Numbered from the stretch's first letter, positions 24,041 to 31,775 are shown. The stretch is 37,561 nt of DNA from Nocardia carnea (GCF_029868855.1 NZ_JARWOV010000197.1:1-37561); one strand, 5' to 3'. Numbers and translations: made by a program. Notes: generated by a model from the letters alone, not told the origin.

Positions 24041-24360
24041 TGCGCGCCCGCCAGGTTGAGGGTGACCACGCCGGCGACCACCAGCGCCACCCCGGCGATC
24101 TTGGCGGGGCCGAGCGATTCACCCAGGAACAGCGCGCCGACGATGACGATCAAGGTCGTGCCCAGGCCCGACCACACCGCATAGGCGAATCCGACCTGCA
24201 TTCCACGTGCGATGGCCTGGGCCAGGAGAACGAAGGCGACGGAGTACGCCGCGAGCGAAGCCACGGTCGGCCAGAGCCTGGTGAATCCTTCGGTGGCCTT
24301 GAGCAGGCTTGTTCCGACGATTTCGGCGACGATCGCCAGCCCGAGCATTACCAGTGCCAT
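24037..24360 (-). CDS. Small multidrug resistance (SMR) efflux protein
   Basis: This 107-aa protein has four transmembrane helices. The essential membrane glutamate of SMR proteins is in VAEIVGTSLLK (residue 13), and the family signature region reads AYAVWSGLGTTLIVIVGALF. Proteins of this type (QacC/EmrE-like) form dimers that exchange protons for quaternary ammonium compounds and other lipophilic cations; some subfamilies export guanidinium. The ATG at 24360 has a GGAGGAAG ribosome site. The first gene of a two-gene operon with a TetR regulator; a 36-bp near-perfect palindrome begins 14 bases upstream. Confidence 0.9.
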   Translation of the reverse strand: MALVMLGLAIVAEIVGTSLLKATEGFTRLWPTVASLAAYSVAFVLLAQAIARGMQVGFAYAVWSGLGTTLIVIVGALFLGESLGPAKIAGVALVVAGVVTLNLAGAH

Positions 24361-24374
24361 GACCGCTTCCTCCG

Positions 24375-24410
24375 TGTGTGTACGTTTGTCCATGTACAAA
24401 CGTACACACA
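24375..24410. promoter_or_regulatory. 36-bp near-perfect palindrome, double TetR operator
   Basis: The 15-bp arms TGTGTGTACGTTTGT (24375-24389) and ACAAACGTACACACA (24396-24410) are perfect reverse complements around CCATGT. Only one of the 18 base pairs in the whole palindrome mismatches. It can also be read as two abutting 14-bp sites: TGTAC-GTTT-GTCCA (24379-24392) and TGTAC-AAAC-GTACA (24393-24406). Confidence 0.8.
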
Positions 24411-24703
24411 GTGGTCTGTCCGCACGCTCGGTTGCCGGCCGGTGGCGAACCGATACAACACGCACCTGCCATTCACCGGGCGGCGGCCGTCGAGTGTGGA
24501 TGCCCGGCTGTCCCCCAGGGGTATCGCTGCCCGCCCGCACCGGCGAGTCGATACTGAGCAGCTCCAGCCGGTCGTAGTATCGGTCTGCGGATTATGGCTG
24601 CGGAAGTCCGAGAACGAACCGGTGCCCCCGGTGTGCGTCAGCGAGGGATATACCGTCGGAAGCCGGAAATCGAACCAGCGACGGATATCCGTCCGGGGCG
24701 CGT
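24411..24703. other. Intergenic region between the SMR operon and the molybdenum hydroxylase operon
   Basis: No supportable gene was found. A 14-bp perfect palindrome GACGGATATCCGTC (24680-24693) lies ten bases beyond the stop of the CoxG-like gene and may be part of its terminator. A T-loop-like string near 24670 was examined as a tRNA and rejected. Confidence 0.4.
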
Positions 24704-25408
24704 CTACTGGGAACAGTCCCGGCGGTTCCTCGTCAGCAGGAACAGGATCACCAGCAAGGCCCCGGCCAGGGCGAGTGCGAGTTGACGGTTGGTGGAGAGT
24801 CCGGCAGCTGCCATCAGATCGATGGGTTCGGCGGCGCGTCGCGCGGCGAGAGGCGTTGCCGCCGTTGCGGATCCGGTGGCCTCGGCGGCATCCGAGGTGG
24901 GTGTAGGCCCGGTAGCGGCCGAGCTGCTCGCCGTACCGGGTGCTTCGTTGCCGCCCCCACCCGCCGACGAGGTGATCTCCGCGGCGAGGTTGTCGGCGAA
25001 GGTGCCGATCAGTGTGCCCGCCACATCGGCCAATGCTCCACGGCCGAACTGGGCGGGCTTGCCGGTGATGGCCAGATCGGTGTCGACGAAAACATCCGTG
25101 ACCCCGCCCGATTCGACCAGGCGGCAGGTGATCACCGCTTTCGCGGTGCCGTTGCCGCGGGTTTCGCGACCGCCTCCCTCGAGGACCGCGACTTTGGCCT
25201 CCGCGTCCTGGGACAGGATCTTGATGACACCGTTGTAGGTGAGCCCGACCGGCCCGAGTTTCACCTTGATCTTGCCGTGGAAATCGTCGCCGTCCCGGGA
25301 GGTGAGGGTCGCCCCCGGAACGCAGGGCGCGAGCCGCTCGAGGTCGAGCAGAACGGGCCAGGCGTCAGCGGCGGGAACGGGGATCTGGAATGTGTTCTCG
25401 AGTTTCAT
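24704..25408 (-). CDS. CoxG-like SRPBCC protein with C-terminal membrane anchor
   Basis: This 234-aa protein is related to carbon monoxide dehydrogenase subunit G. Residues ~1-150 form the SRPBCC fold (MKLENTFQIPVPAADAWPVL, then LAPCVPGATL). A low-complexity Ala/Thr/Ser linker follows (~155-205), and a C-terminal helix LALALAGALLVILFLLTRNR would anchor it in the membrane. CoxG-type proteins recruit a molybdenum hydroxylase to the membrane and can act as quinone carriers in atmospheric-gas oxidisers. It is the last gene of the operon, 28 bases after the 2Fe-2S subunit, and the ATG at 25408 is clear. Confidence 0.87.
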   Translation of the reverse strand: MKLENTFQIPVPAADAWPVLLDLERLAPCVPGATLTSRDGDDFHGKIKVKLGPVGLTYNGVIKILSQDAEAKVAVLEGGGRETRGNGTAKAVITCRLVESGGVTDVFVDTDLAITGKPAQFGRGALADVAGTLIGTFADNLAAEITSSAGGGGNEAPGTASSSAATGPTPTSDAAEATGSATAATPLAARRAAEPIDLMAAAGLSTNRQLALALAGALLVILFLLTRNRRDCSQ

Positions 25409-25436
25409 ACGCGGTCCTTGGCTTCGGTGGGCCGGT

Positions 25437-25937
25437 TCAGGCATGCGGGGTCGCGGGGGAGTCGGCGTCGATCGTGGTGGCGGCGTCCCGGACGGCCCGG
25501 ATGATGCCCTGATAGCCGGTGCACCGGCAGATGTTCCCGGACAGTGCCTCGCGGATCTCGTCGTCGCCGGGATCGGGGTTCTCCGCGAGGAAGGCGGTGG
25601 CGGAGACGACGAATCCCGGTGTGCAGAAACCACACTGCAGGCCGTGGTGGTCGCGGAACGCCTGCTGCACCGGGGACAGCCGGCCGTCCGGTTCGGCCAG
25701 GCCCTCGACCGTGGTCACCTCCGCGCCGTCCGCCTGCACGGCGAAGACCAGGCACGCGCGAACCGCCGCGCCGTCGAGCAGAACCGAACAGGCACCGCAG
25801 ACGCCGTGCTCGCAGCCGAGATGGGTGCCGGTGAGACCGCAGGTCTCGCGCAGGTAGTCGGCCAGGGTGCGCCGGGGCGGGATCCGGTCCCGGCGCCGGA
25901 CCCCGTTGATCACCACCGAGATCTCGATATCAGTCAT
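25437..25937 (-). CDS. Molybdenum hydroxylase small subunit (2Fe-2S, CoxS-like)
   Basis: This 166-aa protein has two iron-sulfur clusters. The plant-ferredoxin-type cluster is bound by CEHGVCGACSVLLDG plus a later Cys (RACLV). The helical C-terminal cluster is bound by CGFCTPG and CRCTGYQ. It passes electrons from the molybdenum centre in the large subunit to FAD in the medium subunit. Its ATG overlaps the end of the medium-subunit gene, giving translational coupling within the operon. All eight cluster cysteines are present, so it should be functional. Confidence 0.95.
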   Translation of the reverse strand: MTDIEISVVINGVRRRDRIPPRRTLADYLRETCGLTGTHLGCEHGVCGACSVLLDGAAVRACLVFAVQADGAEVTTVEGLAEPDGRLSPVQQAFRDHHGLQCGFCTPGFVVSATAFLAENPDPGDDEIREALSGNICRCTGYQGIIRAVRDAATTIDADSPATPHA

Positions 25938-26805
25938 TGCTCGCCTCCTCTACCGCGCGAATCCAGGCCCGCGCGACCATGACCGCCCCGATCCGGCGCC
26001 GGTACTCGGCGGATCCGTGGATATCGGCGGGAACAGCGTTCAGTGCCGCGGTGGCGGACCGCCCGACCTCCACCGGATCGACCCCGGCCGCCGGGCGCCC
26101 GAGTACTTCGGACTCCGCGGTGGTGGCCCGCAGCGGGGTCGGCGCCAGGCCGAACAGCCCCAGCGCGACCTGCTCGATCCGGGAGTCCGCGTCCAGGCGT
26201 ACCGCGACGGTGGCGCCGGCCATGGCGAAATCGCCCGCCCGGCGGGCGAATTCCTCGATCGCGAAACCGGTGCGTCCCCGCCACACCGGGAAGGTGACCC
26301 CGGTGAGCAGTTCATCGGGTTCCATAGCGGTGCTCCACATTCCGGTGAAGTAGTCCGCTGCCGCGATCTCGCGTATGCCGCGCGGCGACAGGGTGTGCAT
26401 TCGCGCGTCCAGCGTCAGTGCCACCACCGGATATTCGCCGGCGGCGTCGGCGTGGGCGATCGCACCACCGAGGGTGCCGCGATTGCGGATCTGGAAATGG
26501 CCGATCAGTGGGGTCGCCCGGTGCAGCAGTGGGATATCCCGGCGGATCTCCGCCGACCGGCCCACCGCGGCGTGCGTGGTGCCGGCGCCGACCCATACCG
26601 ACTCGCCGCGGGTTTCGATACCCCGGAGTTCGTCCAGGCGGCGCAGGTCGACCAGATGGTCGAAGACGGCGAGCCGCAGTGCCAGCATCGGCACCAGGCT
26701 CTGCCCGCCGGCGATGATCTTGGCTTCCTCGCCGAGATCCGCCAGCAGCGCCACTGCCTCGCCCGCGGTGGCGGGCGCGTGATAGTCGAAGGCCGCGGGT
26801 TTCAT
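25930..26805 (-). CDS. Molybdenum hydroxylase medium subunit (FAD-binding, CoxM-like)
   Basis: This is a 291-aa FAD protein of the vanillyl-alcohol-oxidase fold. The FAD motifs are IIAGGQSLVPMLALR at ~33 and the family-typical IRNRGTLGGAIAHADAAGEY at ~106. The N-terminus (MKPAAFDYHAPATAGEAVAL) and the CoxM C-terminal domain are complete. It accepts electrons from the 2Fe-2S subunit and passes them to an external acceptor. The gene overlaps both neighbours by a few bases: its start (26805) overlaps the stop of the large subunit (26802), and its stop overlaps the small-subunit start. Confidence 0.93.
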   Translation of the reverse strand: MKPAAFDYHAPATAGEAVALLADLGEEAKIIAGGQSLVPMLALRLAVFDHLVDLRRLDELRGIETRGESVWVGAGTTHAAVGRSAEIRRDIPLLHRATPLIGHFQIRNRGTLGGAIAHADAAGEYPVVALTLDARMHTLSPRGIREIAAADYFTGMWSTAMEPDELLTGVTFPVWRGRTGFAIEEFARRAGDFAMAGATVAVRLDADSRIEQVALGLFGLAPTPLRATTAESEVLGRPAAGVDPVEVGRSATAALNAVPADIHGSAEYRRRIGAVMVARAWIRAVEEASND

Positions 26806-29147
26806 GCTGTCACCTCCGTGGTCCCGTTCGCGCGGGCCTCGTCGATCATGGCCACGATCCGGGCCGGGGAGAGGGGGAGCCGGTCGATCTGCACACCGAA
26901 CGGCGCCAGCGCGTCGGCGACGGCATTGAGTACCGCGGGCGTCGAGCCGATCGCACCGCCCTCGCCGACACCTTTGAACCCGCCCGGGCCGGAGCTCGGG
27001 GTTTCGACGTGCCCGAGCTCGATCACCGGGACCTCGGTCGCGGTGGGCAGCAGATAGTCCAGGAAGGTGGTGGCGACCGGGTTCCCGTCGTCGTCGTAGG
27101 CCAGATGCTCGTAGAGCGCGCCGCCGATACCCTGCACGGTGCCGCCGTAGATCTGGCCCTCCACCACATTCGGGTTGATCATCGGCCCGACGTCCTCGCT
27201 GACGACGAACCGCAGCAGTTTCACCGCACCGGTGTCGATATCGACCTCGCAGGTGCAGACGTGGGTGGCGTTTGCCCAGATCATCATCTGATCGGCACGG
27301 TGCCGGCCGGTGGCCTCGAGACCGGGCGGGACACCCGCCGGGAGGAGTTCGGTCTGGAAATACGCGATCTGCGCTATCTCGGCCAGCGACAGCGATTTCC
27401 CGGTCTCCGGGACCCCCGCGCGGCCGTGTGCGAATTCGACATCCTCGACCGGCGCGCCGAGTTGATGTGCCGCGATGGCGATGATCCGTTCGCGCAGTAC
27501 CCCCGCCGTCTGCGCGATGGCGCCGGCGGCCATGGAACCGGACCGGCTGCCGTTGGTGCCGCCCCCCTGGGGGGCCACCGCGGTATCACCCTGGACGGTC
27601 TGCACATCGGCGATATCCACGCCGAGCGCATCGGCGGTGAGCTGGACCGCGGTGGTCTCCAGGCTGTTACCCGCCGAACCGCCCGAGAGGTAGACGTTCA
27701 CCTTGCCGGTGGCCGAGATCCGGATGGTCGCGCCTTCGGTGCTCAGGAACGGGGTGCTGCCGGTGGTGGGTTCCACATAGGTACAGGTTCCGACGCCCAG
27801 ATAACGGCCCTCGGCGCGGGCCCGGGCCTGTTCGGCGCGGAAGGCGTCGTAATCGAGGATCTGCAGCGCTTGTTCGAAGGTCTCCAGCGGCGAGGCGTCG
27901 GAGTACGGCATCCCGTTCGGGTTGGCGACCGGCATCTCCTTGTGACTCAGCATATTCCGCCGCCGCAGTTCCACGGGGTCCACCCCGAGGCGGCGGGCAG
28001 CCGTATCCAGCAGCAGTTCGCGGGACACCGATTCGAACTGCCAGGGGCCCCGGTAGGCGACCCGGCCCACGGTGTTCGAGTAGTACGAGGCGGTGCTGAA
28101 GCCGGCTTCCGGTATCCGGTACGGGCCGGGGAACAGCATCCCGACCGCGATCGAGGAGGTGAGCGGCGAGGGAACCGGGTAGGCCCCCACGTTCTGCACA
28201 TGCTCGATGGTGGCGGCCAGGATGCGGCCGTCGTCGTCGAAGGCCATGGCAACCTCGCCGTGTTCGTGGCGGGCGGCCCCGGCGGCCATCAGGTTCTCCT
28301 GCCGGTCCTCGATCCATTTCACGGCATGCCGGACGGTGCGGGCCGCCAGCATCACGCAGGTTTCCTCGCGCTGTGGCGCCACCTTCTGACCGAACCCGCC
28401 ACCGGTATCGCGCACGATCACCCGGACCCGGTGCTCGTCGATACCGAGCAACCGGGAACAGAAGCCCCGTACCTCGTGTGGCGACTGGGTGGAGGTCCAG
28501 ACGGTCATCTCACCGGTGGGCGCGGTCCATTCCGCGACGATGCCGCGCGTTTCCAGCGGAACCGGAGCGTAAGCCTGCTGGTGCACGGTCTGGCGCACCA
28601 CATGCGGGGCCGCGTCGAAAACCGGGGCGAGATCGGCCGGGGCCCGCCCGGCCAGGCCACCCGCGGAGTTGCCCGGATGTTCCGCGTGGACGAGTTCGGT
28701 CGCGGTACCGGCGGTTTCGTAGTCGACCACGGGATCGAGGGGGTCGTAGTCGACCACCACGAGTTCGGCGGCATCCTCGGCGATATAGCGGTCGGCGGCG
28801 AGCACCAGGACCACCGGGTCGCCGACGAAACGCACCTCGCCCTCGGCCAGCGGCGGCCGGGGCACCTCGGGGAAGCCGGGAGTGTCCAGGGCGTAGGAGA
28901 TCTCGGTGACCAAGGGGTTGAGTTCGGCGGCCGTGTAGACCGCCACGACGCCGTCGAGCGCGGCGGCCTCGGTGGTGTCGATCGCCGTGATCCGGGCCCG
29001 CGGCAGCGGGCTGCGGACGAAACAGGCGTGGACCATGCCGGGGCGGGTGATGTCGTCGACGAAGGTGCCGGCGCCGGTGAGCAGCCGCAGATCCTCGATC
29101 CGGGGGACCCGTGCGCCGACCGCCGTCGTTTTCTCGGTTGTGCTCAT
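26802..29147 (-). CDS. Molybdenum hydroxylase large subunit (CoxL-like, substrate unknown)
   Basis: This 781-aa subunit binds the molybdenum-cytosine dinucleotide cofactor. Typical elements are RIEDLRLLTGAGTFVDDI at the N-terminus, GGGFGQKVAPQREE, and the catalytic glutamate motif GVGEGGAIGSTPAVLNA near the C-terminus. The active-site loop reads VAYRGPWQFES (~360), not AYxCSFR of form-I CO dehydrogenase nor AYRGAGR of form II. CO is therefore an unlikely substrate; relatives with this type of loop oxidise aldehydes, purines or N-heterocycles. The ATG at 29147 overlaps the stop of a short upstream frame. It heads the large-medium-small-CoxG operon, with a sigma-70-type promoter about 190 bases upstream. 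Confidence 0.92.
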   Translation of the reverse strand: MSTTEKTTAVGARVPRIEDLRLLTGAGTFVDDITRPGMVHACFVRSPLPRARITAIDTTEAAALDGVVAVYTAAELNPLVTEISYALDTPGFPEVPRPPLAEGEVRFVGDPVVLVLAADRYIAEDAAELVVVDYDPLDPVVDYETAGTATELVHAEHPGNSAGGLAGRAPADLAPVFDAAPHVVRQTVHQQAYAPVPLETRGIVAEWTAPTGEMTVWTSTQSPHEVRGFCSRLLGIDEHRVRVIVRDTGGGFGQKVAPQREETCVMLAARTVRHAVKWIEDRQENLMAAGAARHEHGEVAMAFDDDGRILAATIEHVQNVGAYPVPSPLTSSIAVGMLFPGPYRIPEAGFSTASYYSNTVGRVAYRGPWQFESVSRELLLDTAARRLGVDPVELRRRNMLSHKEMPVANPNGMPYSDASPLETFEQALQILDYDAFRAEQARARAEGRYLGVGTCTYVEPTTGSTPFLSTEGATIRISATGKVNVYLSGGSAGNSLETTAVQLTADALGVDIADVQTVQGDTAVAPQGGGTNGSRSGSMAAGAIAQTAGVLRERIIAIAAHQLGAPVEDVEFAHGRAGVPETGKSLSLAEIAQIAYFQTELLPAGVPPGLEATGRHRADQMMIWANATHVCTCEVDIDTGAVKLLRFVVSEDVGPMINPNVVEGQIYGGTVQGIGGALYEHLAYDDDGNPVATTFLDYLLPTATEVPVIELGHVETPSSGPGGFKGVGEGGAIGSTPAVLNAVADALAPFGVQIDRLPLSPARIVAMIDEARANGTTEVTA

Positions 29148-29209
29148 CGTCGGCTCCGTCGCGTCGGGGTAGGGGGTGTGGCGCTGCGGAACAGCCTGTT
29201 TCGACCCAT
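29144..29209 (-). CDS. Possible 21-residue arginine-rich leader peptide overlapping the large-subunit start
   Basis: The frame starting at the ATG at 29209 reads MGRNRLFRSATPPTPTRRSR plus one more Arg, and its TGA overlaps the ATG of the large subunit (ATGA). A GGAGGAA site lies about ten bases before it, better than the site preceding the large-subunit ATG. If translated, it would couple translation of the enzyme operon to its own. It may also be a chance frame. Confidence 0.35.
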   Translation of the reverse strand: MGRNRLFRSATPPTPTRRSRR

Positions 29210-29477
29210 CCGGTGCGTTCCTCCGTTCGCGGGATAGCGCGGGCACCGGCGTACGGGCGCCCGGAACCGCTGTGCGGTACTCGTTTCGGCCGGTCCGGTC
29301 GGCGGTCCGGTATTGCAGGGTTCGGCACACCGGTGCTGAGCACCTGTTTAGCATCGCCCTCTTCGCGGTGTCAATACAGGATATGCCGGTTCTAAGAATT
29401 GCAATGTCAATTTAGGAAAGTGATATTCTCGCATGTTGTCCGAGGTTTCCGGCTGTGCTGCGGCGAGGAGGTGGCGT
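29148..29477. other. Divergent promoter region of the molybdenum hydroxylase locus
   Basis: This 330-bp region separates the large-subunit gene from the XdhC-type gene. The part nearest the minus operon is an untranslated leader with one short arginine-rich frame. Bases 29345-29432 are unusually AT-rich for this window and hold the promoters. TTGACA occurs twice on the minus strand (29374-29369 and 29410-29405), 36 bp apart. Confidence 0.5.
29345..29374 (-). promoter_or_regulatory. Sigma-70-type promoter of the molybdenum hydroxylase operon
   Basis: On the minus strand TTGACA (29374-29369) and TAAACA (29350-29345) are separated by 18 bp. The predicted transcript starts near 29338, giving a leader of about 190 nt before the large-subunit ATG. 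Confidence 0.5.
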
Positions 29478-30623
29478 ATGCGCGAGTTGGCCCCGCACCT
29501 GGCCGGGTGGCATGCCCGGGGGATCGAGTACGCCCTGGCGACGGTGGTCGATATCCGCGGAAGCGCACCGCTGCCGCTCGGAGCGAGTATGGCGGTGGAT
29601 GACTCCGGAGCGGTCCGGGGCAGCCTGTCCGGCGGATGTGTCGAAGGCGCCGTCTACGACCTGTGCACCGCGGTGCTGGCCTCCGGGACACCTGCCCGGC
29701 AGAGCTTCGGGTACAGCGATTCCGACGCGTTCGCCGTCGGCCTCACCTGCGGCGGTGAACTCGAGGTTTTCGTCCAGCGGGTCACCGCGGCCGAACGGCC
29801 GGCACTCGAAGCAGCGTTGCATGCGCTCGGCCCCGCGGCACTGGTCCGCGATCTCACGACCGGGGAAACGGTAGCCGTCACCGGCGATTCAGCGGTCGGA
29901 TCAGGTGGTGACCCGCCGGATTCGATGCTGGCACTCGCTCGCACCATGGTGCTCGAAGGCGCCTGCGGAATACGGACGATGGGATCCGGGGCCTCGGCCC
30001 GGGAGCTGTTCGTCGAATCCTTCGCCGCACCACCGCGGATGATCGTCTTCGGTGCCAATGTGTTCGCCGGCGCGCTCGCCCGGGTGGGGCGGCTGCTGGG
30101 ATATCACGTCACGATCTGCGAGGCCCGGCCGGTTTTCGCCGACCGGGCCGGACATCCGGATGCCGACGATGTGGTCACCGAGTGGCCGGATCGCTATCTG
30201 CGCACCACCGAGGTTGATTCGCGCACCGTGCTGTGCGTGCTCACTCACGATCCGAAGTTCGATATTCCGGTTCTGGTCGAAGCGCTGCGGCTGCCGGTGG
30301 CCTACGTGGGCGCCATGGGGTCGCGCCGCGCCGATACCGAGCGTCGGGACCGGTTGCGCGAGGCCGGTGTCACCGCGGGCGAACTGGCGCGGCTGCATTC
30401 CCCCATCGGGCTCGAATTGGGTGGCCGCACACCGGAGGAGACGGCGGTTGCCATTGGTGCGGAGATCATCGCGCACCGGCACGGTGGATCGGCGCGTTCG
30501 CTGTCGGCCACCAGCCGGCCGATTCACGCGCCGTCTGCGGCGGAGCATTCCGGGAATCAGCGGATCAGGTCCTGTGGAGTGTCGACATCGTCGGGCGAGC
30601 CGGTGTCGTCGCACGGAACATAG
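29478..30623 (+). CDS. XdhC/CoxI-family molybdenum hydroxylase maturation factor
   Basis: This 381-aa protein has the two XdhC halves. The N-terminal part has the conserved cysteine motif SGGCVEGAVYD at ~51 and TCGGELEVFVQ. The C-terminal Rossmann part has PRMIVFGANVFAGALARVGR and YVGAMGSRRADTERRDRL. XdhC-type proteins bind the molybdenum cofactor and insert its sulfurated form into hydroxylases, here most likely the enzyme encoded divergently. The ATG at 29478 has AGGAGG six bases upstream. The last ~22 codons overlap the converging MobA-like gene on the other strand, and this tail is not conserved-looking. Confidence 0.9.
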   Translation: MRELAPHLAGWHARGIEYALATVVDIRGSAPLPLGASMAVDDSGAVRGSLSGGCVEGAVYDLCTAVLASGTPARQSFGYSDSDAFAVGLTCGGELEVFVQRVTAAERPALEAALHALGPAALVRDLTTGETVAVTGDSAVGSGGDPPDSMLALARTMVLEGACGIRTMGSGASARELFVESFAAPPRMIVFGANVFAGALARVGRLLGYHVTICEARPVFADRAGHPDADDVVTEWPDRYLRTTEVDSRTVLCVLTHDPKFDIPVLVEALRLPVAYVGAMGSRRADTERRDRLREAGVTAGELARLHSPIGLELGGRTPEETAVAIGAEIIAHRHGGSARSLSATSRPIHAPSAAEHSGNQRIRSCGVSTSSGEPVSSHGT

Positions 30624-31123
30624 CGAACCAGTTCGCGATTGGCGGCCAAGAACGTGCGTGCGCCGATATCGCCGACCGCGGTGGCCGCCACCGCCGGGAA
30701 ATATTCGGACCCGAGGAGCACCGGGTGCCCGGTGCGGTCGCCGTAGGTCGCCACGGCGAGGCGTGCGCCGGTGCCGAGAAGTCTGCGGACGGCGCCGGAC
30801 CCCAGCCAGGGCATATCGACCGGCACCACCACCGCCGCGCTTTCGTGGACCGCGCGCAATCCGGTGACCAGCGACGAACCCATACCGCCGGCCCAGTTGC
30901 GATTGTGCACGACCGTGGCATCCTCGACCTGCAGCGCCACCGCACCCGACACCACGATCACCCGCGTACAGCCGCCGTCGCGCAACAGCCGGACGGCACG
31001 GTCCACGAATCGCTCCCCGTCGAATCGGACCTCGGCCTTCGGCCGGCCGAACCGGCGGCCGGCGCCGGCGGCAAGGACAACCCCTGCGGCTTCCGTGTGC
31101 CGATGGATGCTGTCGGAACTCAT
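30557..31123 (-). CDS. MobA-like molybdenum cofactor nucleotidyltransferase
   Basis: This 188-aa protein has the nucleotide-binding N-terminus VVLAAGAGRRFGRPKAEVRF, the VVHNRNWAGGMGSSLVTGL segment and the metal-binding aspartate in VVPVDMPWLG, followed by GDIGARTFL. It belongs to the NTP_transf_3 group that includes MocA (CTP:molybdopterin cytidylyltransferase). The linked hydroxylase needs the cytosine dinucleotide form of the cofactor, so a MocA role is likely. Its ATG at 31123 lies 13 bases after the TetR stop, suggesting co-transcription. Its 3' end overlaps the XdhC-like gene tail by 67 bases in antisense. Confidence 0.88.
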   Translation of the reverse strand: MSSDSIHRHTEAAGVVLAAGAGRRFGRPKAEVRFDGERFVDRAVRLLRDGGCTRVIVVSGAVALQVEDATVVHNRNWAGGMGSSLVTGLRAVHESAAVVVPVDMPWLGSGAVRRLLGTGARLAVATYGDRTGHPVLLGSEYFPAVAATAVGDIGARTFLAANRELVRYVPCDDTGSPDDVDTPQDLIR

Positions 31124-31136
31124 GGCCGGGTGCGGC

Positions 31137-31760
31137 CTATTCCCGCGGCAGATCGATACCCAGCAGCGCGGCCTGCACCTGGTGCAGCCGGTCGACATCG
31201 CCGCGGAGACCGGTCACGTTGTCGTGGTAGAGGAATGCCTCACCCAGCCGCACCAGGGAGTAGGCGAGCAGCGGACGTTCCAGCTGCGGTGCGTATCCGT
31301 CCTGTTCCTCGGCGCGGGTGATGAGTTGTTCCACCGCGGCCAGGACGCGCGGCTGGACCGGGCCGTCGCTGGAGGTCAGGATGCGCAGCCCGGCCAGGGG
31401 TTCGTTCTCGAAATAACGCCGGAACGGCTCGTTACCGGCCATCCAGCGGTTGACCCGGTCGAGCACCGTCAGGATGCGCCGGGCGCCCGTATCCCGGCGC
31501 CGGGCGTCCGCGCGTTCGATGAGCGATTCGAATTCCCCGGAAAGGACCGCGCCCAGTACGCCGTCGCGGGAGCCGAACCAGCGGTAGATCGAGGCGCGGC
31601 TCAATTTGAGCTGGGCGGCGATCGCCTGGACATCGACCCGTTCGCCGGCCAGAAAGGCCTGCCGGGCCAGGGCGACGACTTCTTCACGGGTGGCCGAGGC
31701 GGGACGGCCGGGTGGTCGGGAGGTGCGGCTGGCTGTGGTCACCTCCGTTACGATACACAT
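31137..31760 (-). CDS. TetR-family regulator (QsdR-like)
   Basis: This regulator (up to 207 aa) begins MCIVTEVTTASRTSRPPGRP. The DNA-binding helices are VDVQAIAAQLKLSRASIYRW and FGSRDGVLGAVL; the C-terminal domain (NRWMAGNEPFRRYFENEPLA, then RLGEAFLYHD) resembles QsdR-type TetR proteins. The ATG at 31760 lies inside a 24-bp palindrome and lacks a ribosome site, so the message may be leaderless or start at the GTG six codons later. The gene lies upstream of, and 13 bases from, the MobA-like gene, and may link cofactor supply to an effector. The orphan ABC ATPase gene ends 59 bases upstream. Confidence 0.85.
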   Translation of the reverse strand: MCIVTEVTTASRTSRPPGRPASATREEVVALARQAFLAGERVDVQAIAAQLKLSRASIYRWFGSRDGVLGAVLSGEFESLIERADARRRDTGARRILTVLDRVNRWMAGNEPFRRYFENEPLAGLRILTSSDGPVQPRVLAAVEQLITRAEEQDGYAPQLERPLLAYSLVRLGEAFLYHDNVTGLRGDVDRLHQVQAALLGIDLPRE

Positions 31761-31775
31761 AATGTCTTGTGTATC
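31752..31775. promoter_or_regulatory. Inverted repeat over the TetR start codon
   Basis: GATACACA-TAATGTCT-TGTGTATC is a perfect 8-bp inverted repeat with an 8-bp spacer; the start codon (31758-31760) lies within it. Binding there by the encoded regulator would block its own transcription start. Confidence 0.6.

Noticed and set aside
24650..24705. tRNA-like T-loop (GGTTCGA on the minus strand)
   Set aside because: The T-stem closes only with an 8-nt loop and a wobble pair, and no anticodon or acceptor stem can be folded around it.
26802..29147. Aerobic CO dehydrogenase (form I or II) assignment
   Set aside because: The active-site loop is AYRGPW and lacks the AYxCSFR cysteine, so only the wider molybdenum hydroxylase family is supported.
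27009..29237. 742-codon plus-strand frame antisense to the molybdenum hydroxylase large subunit
   Set aside because: Long open antisense frames are common at this GC content. The translation is Gly/Arg/His-rich without domains, while the opposite strand encodes a complete enzyme.
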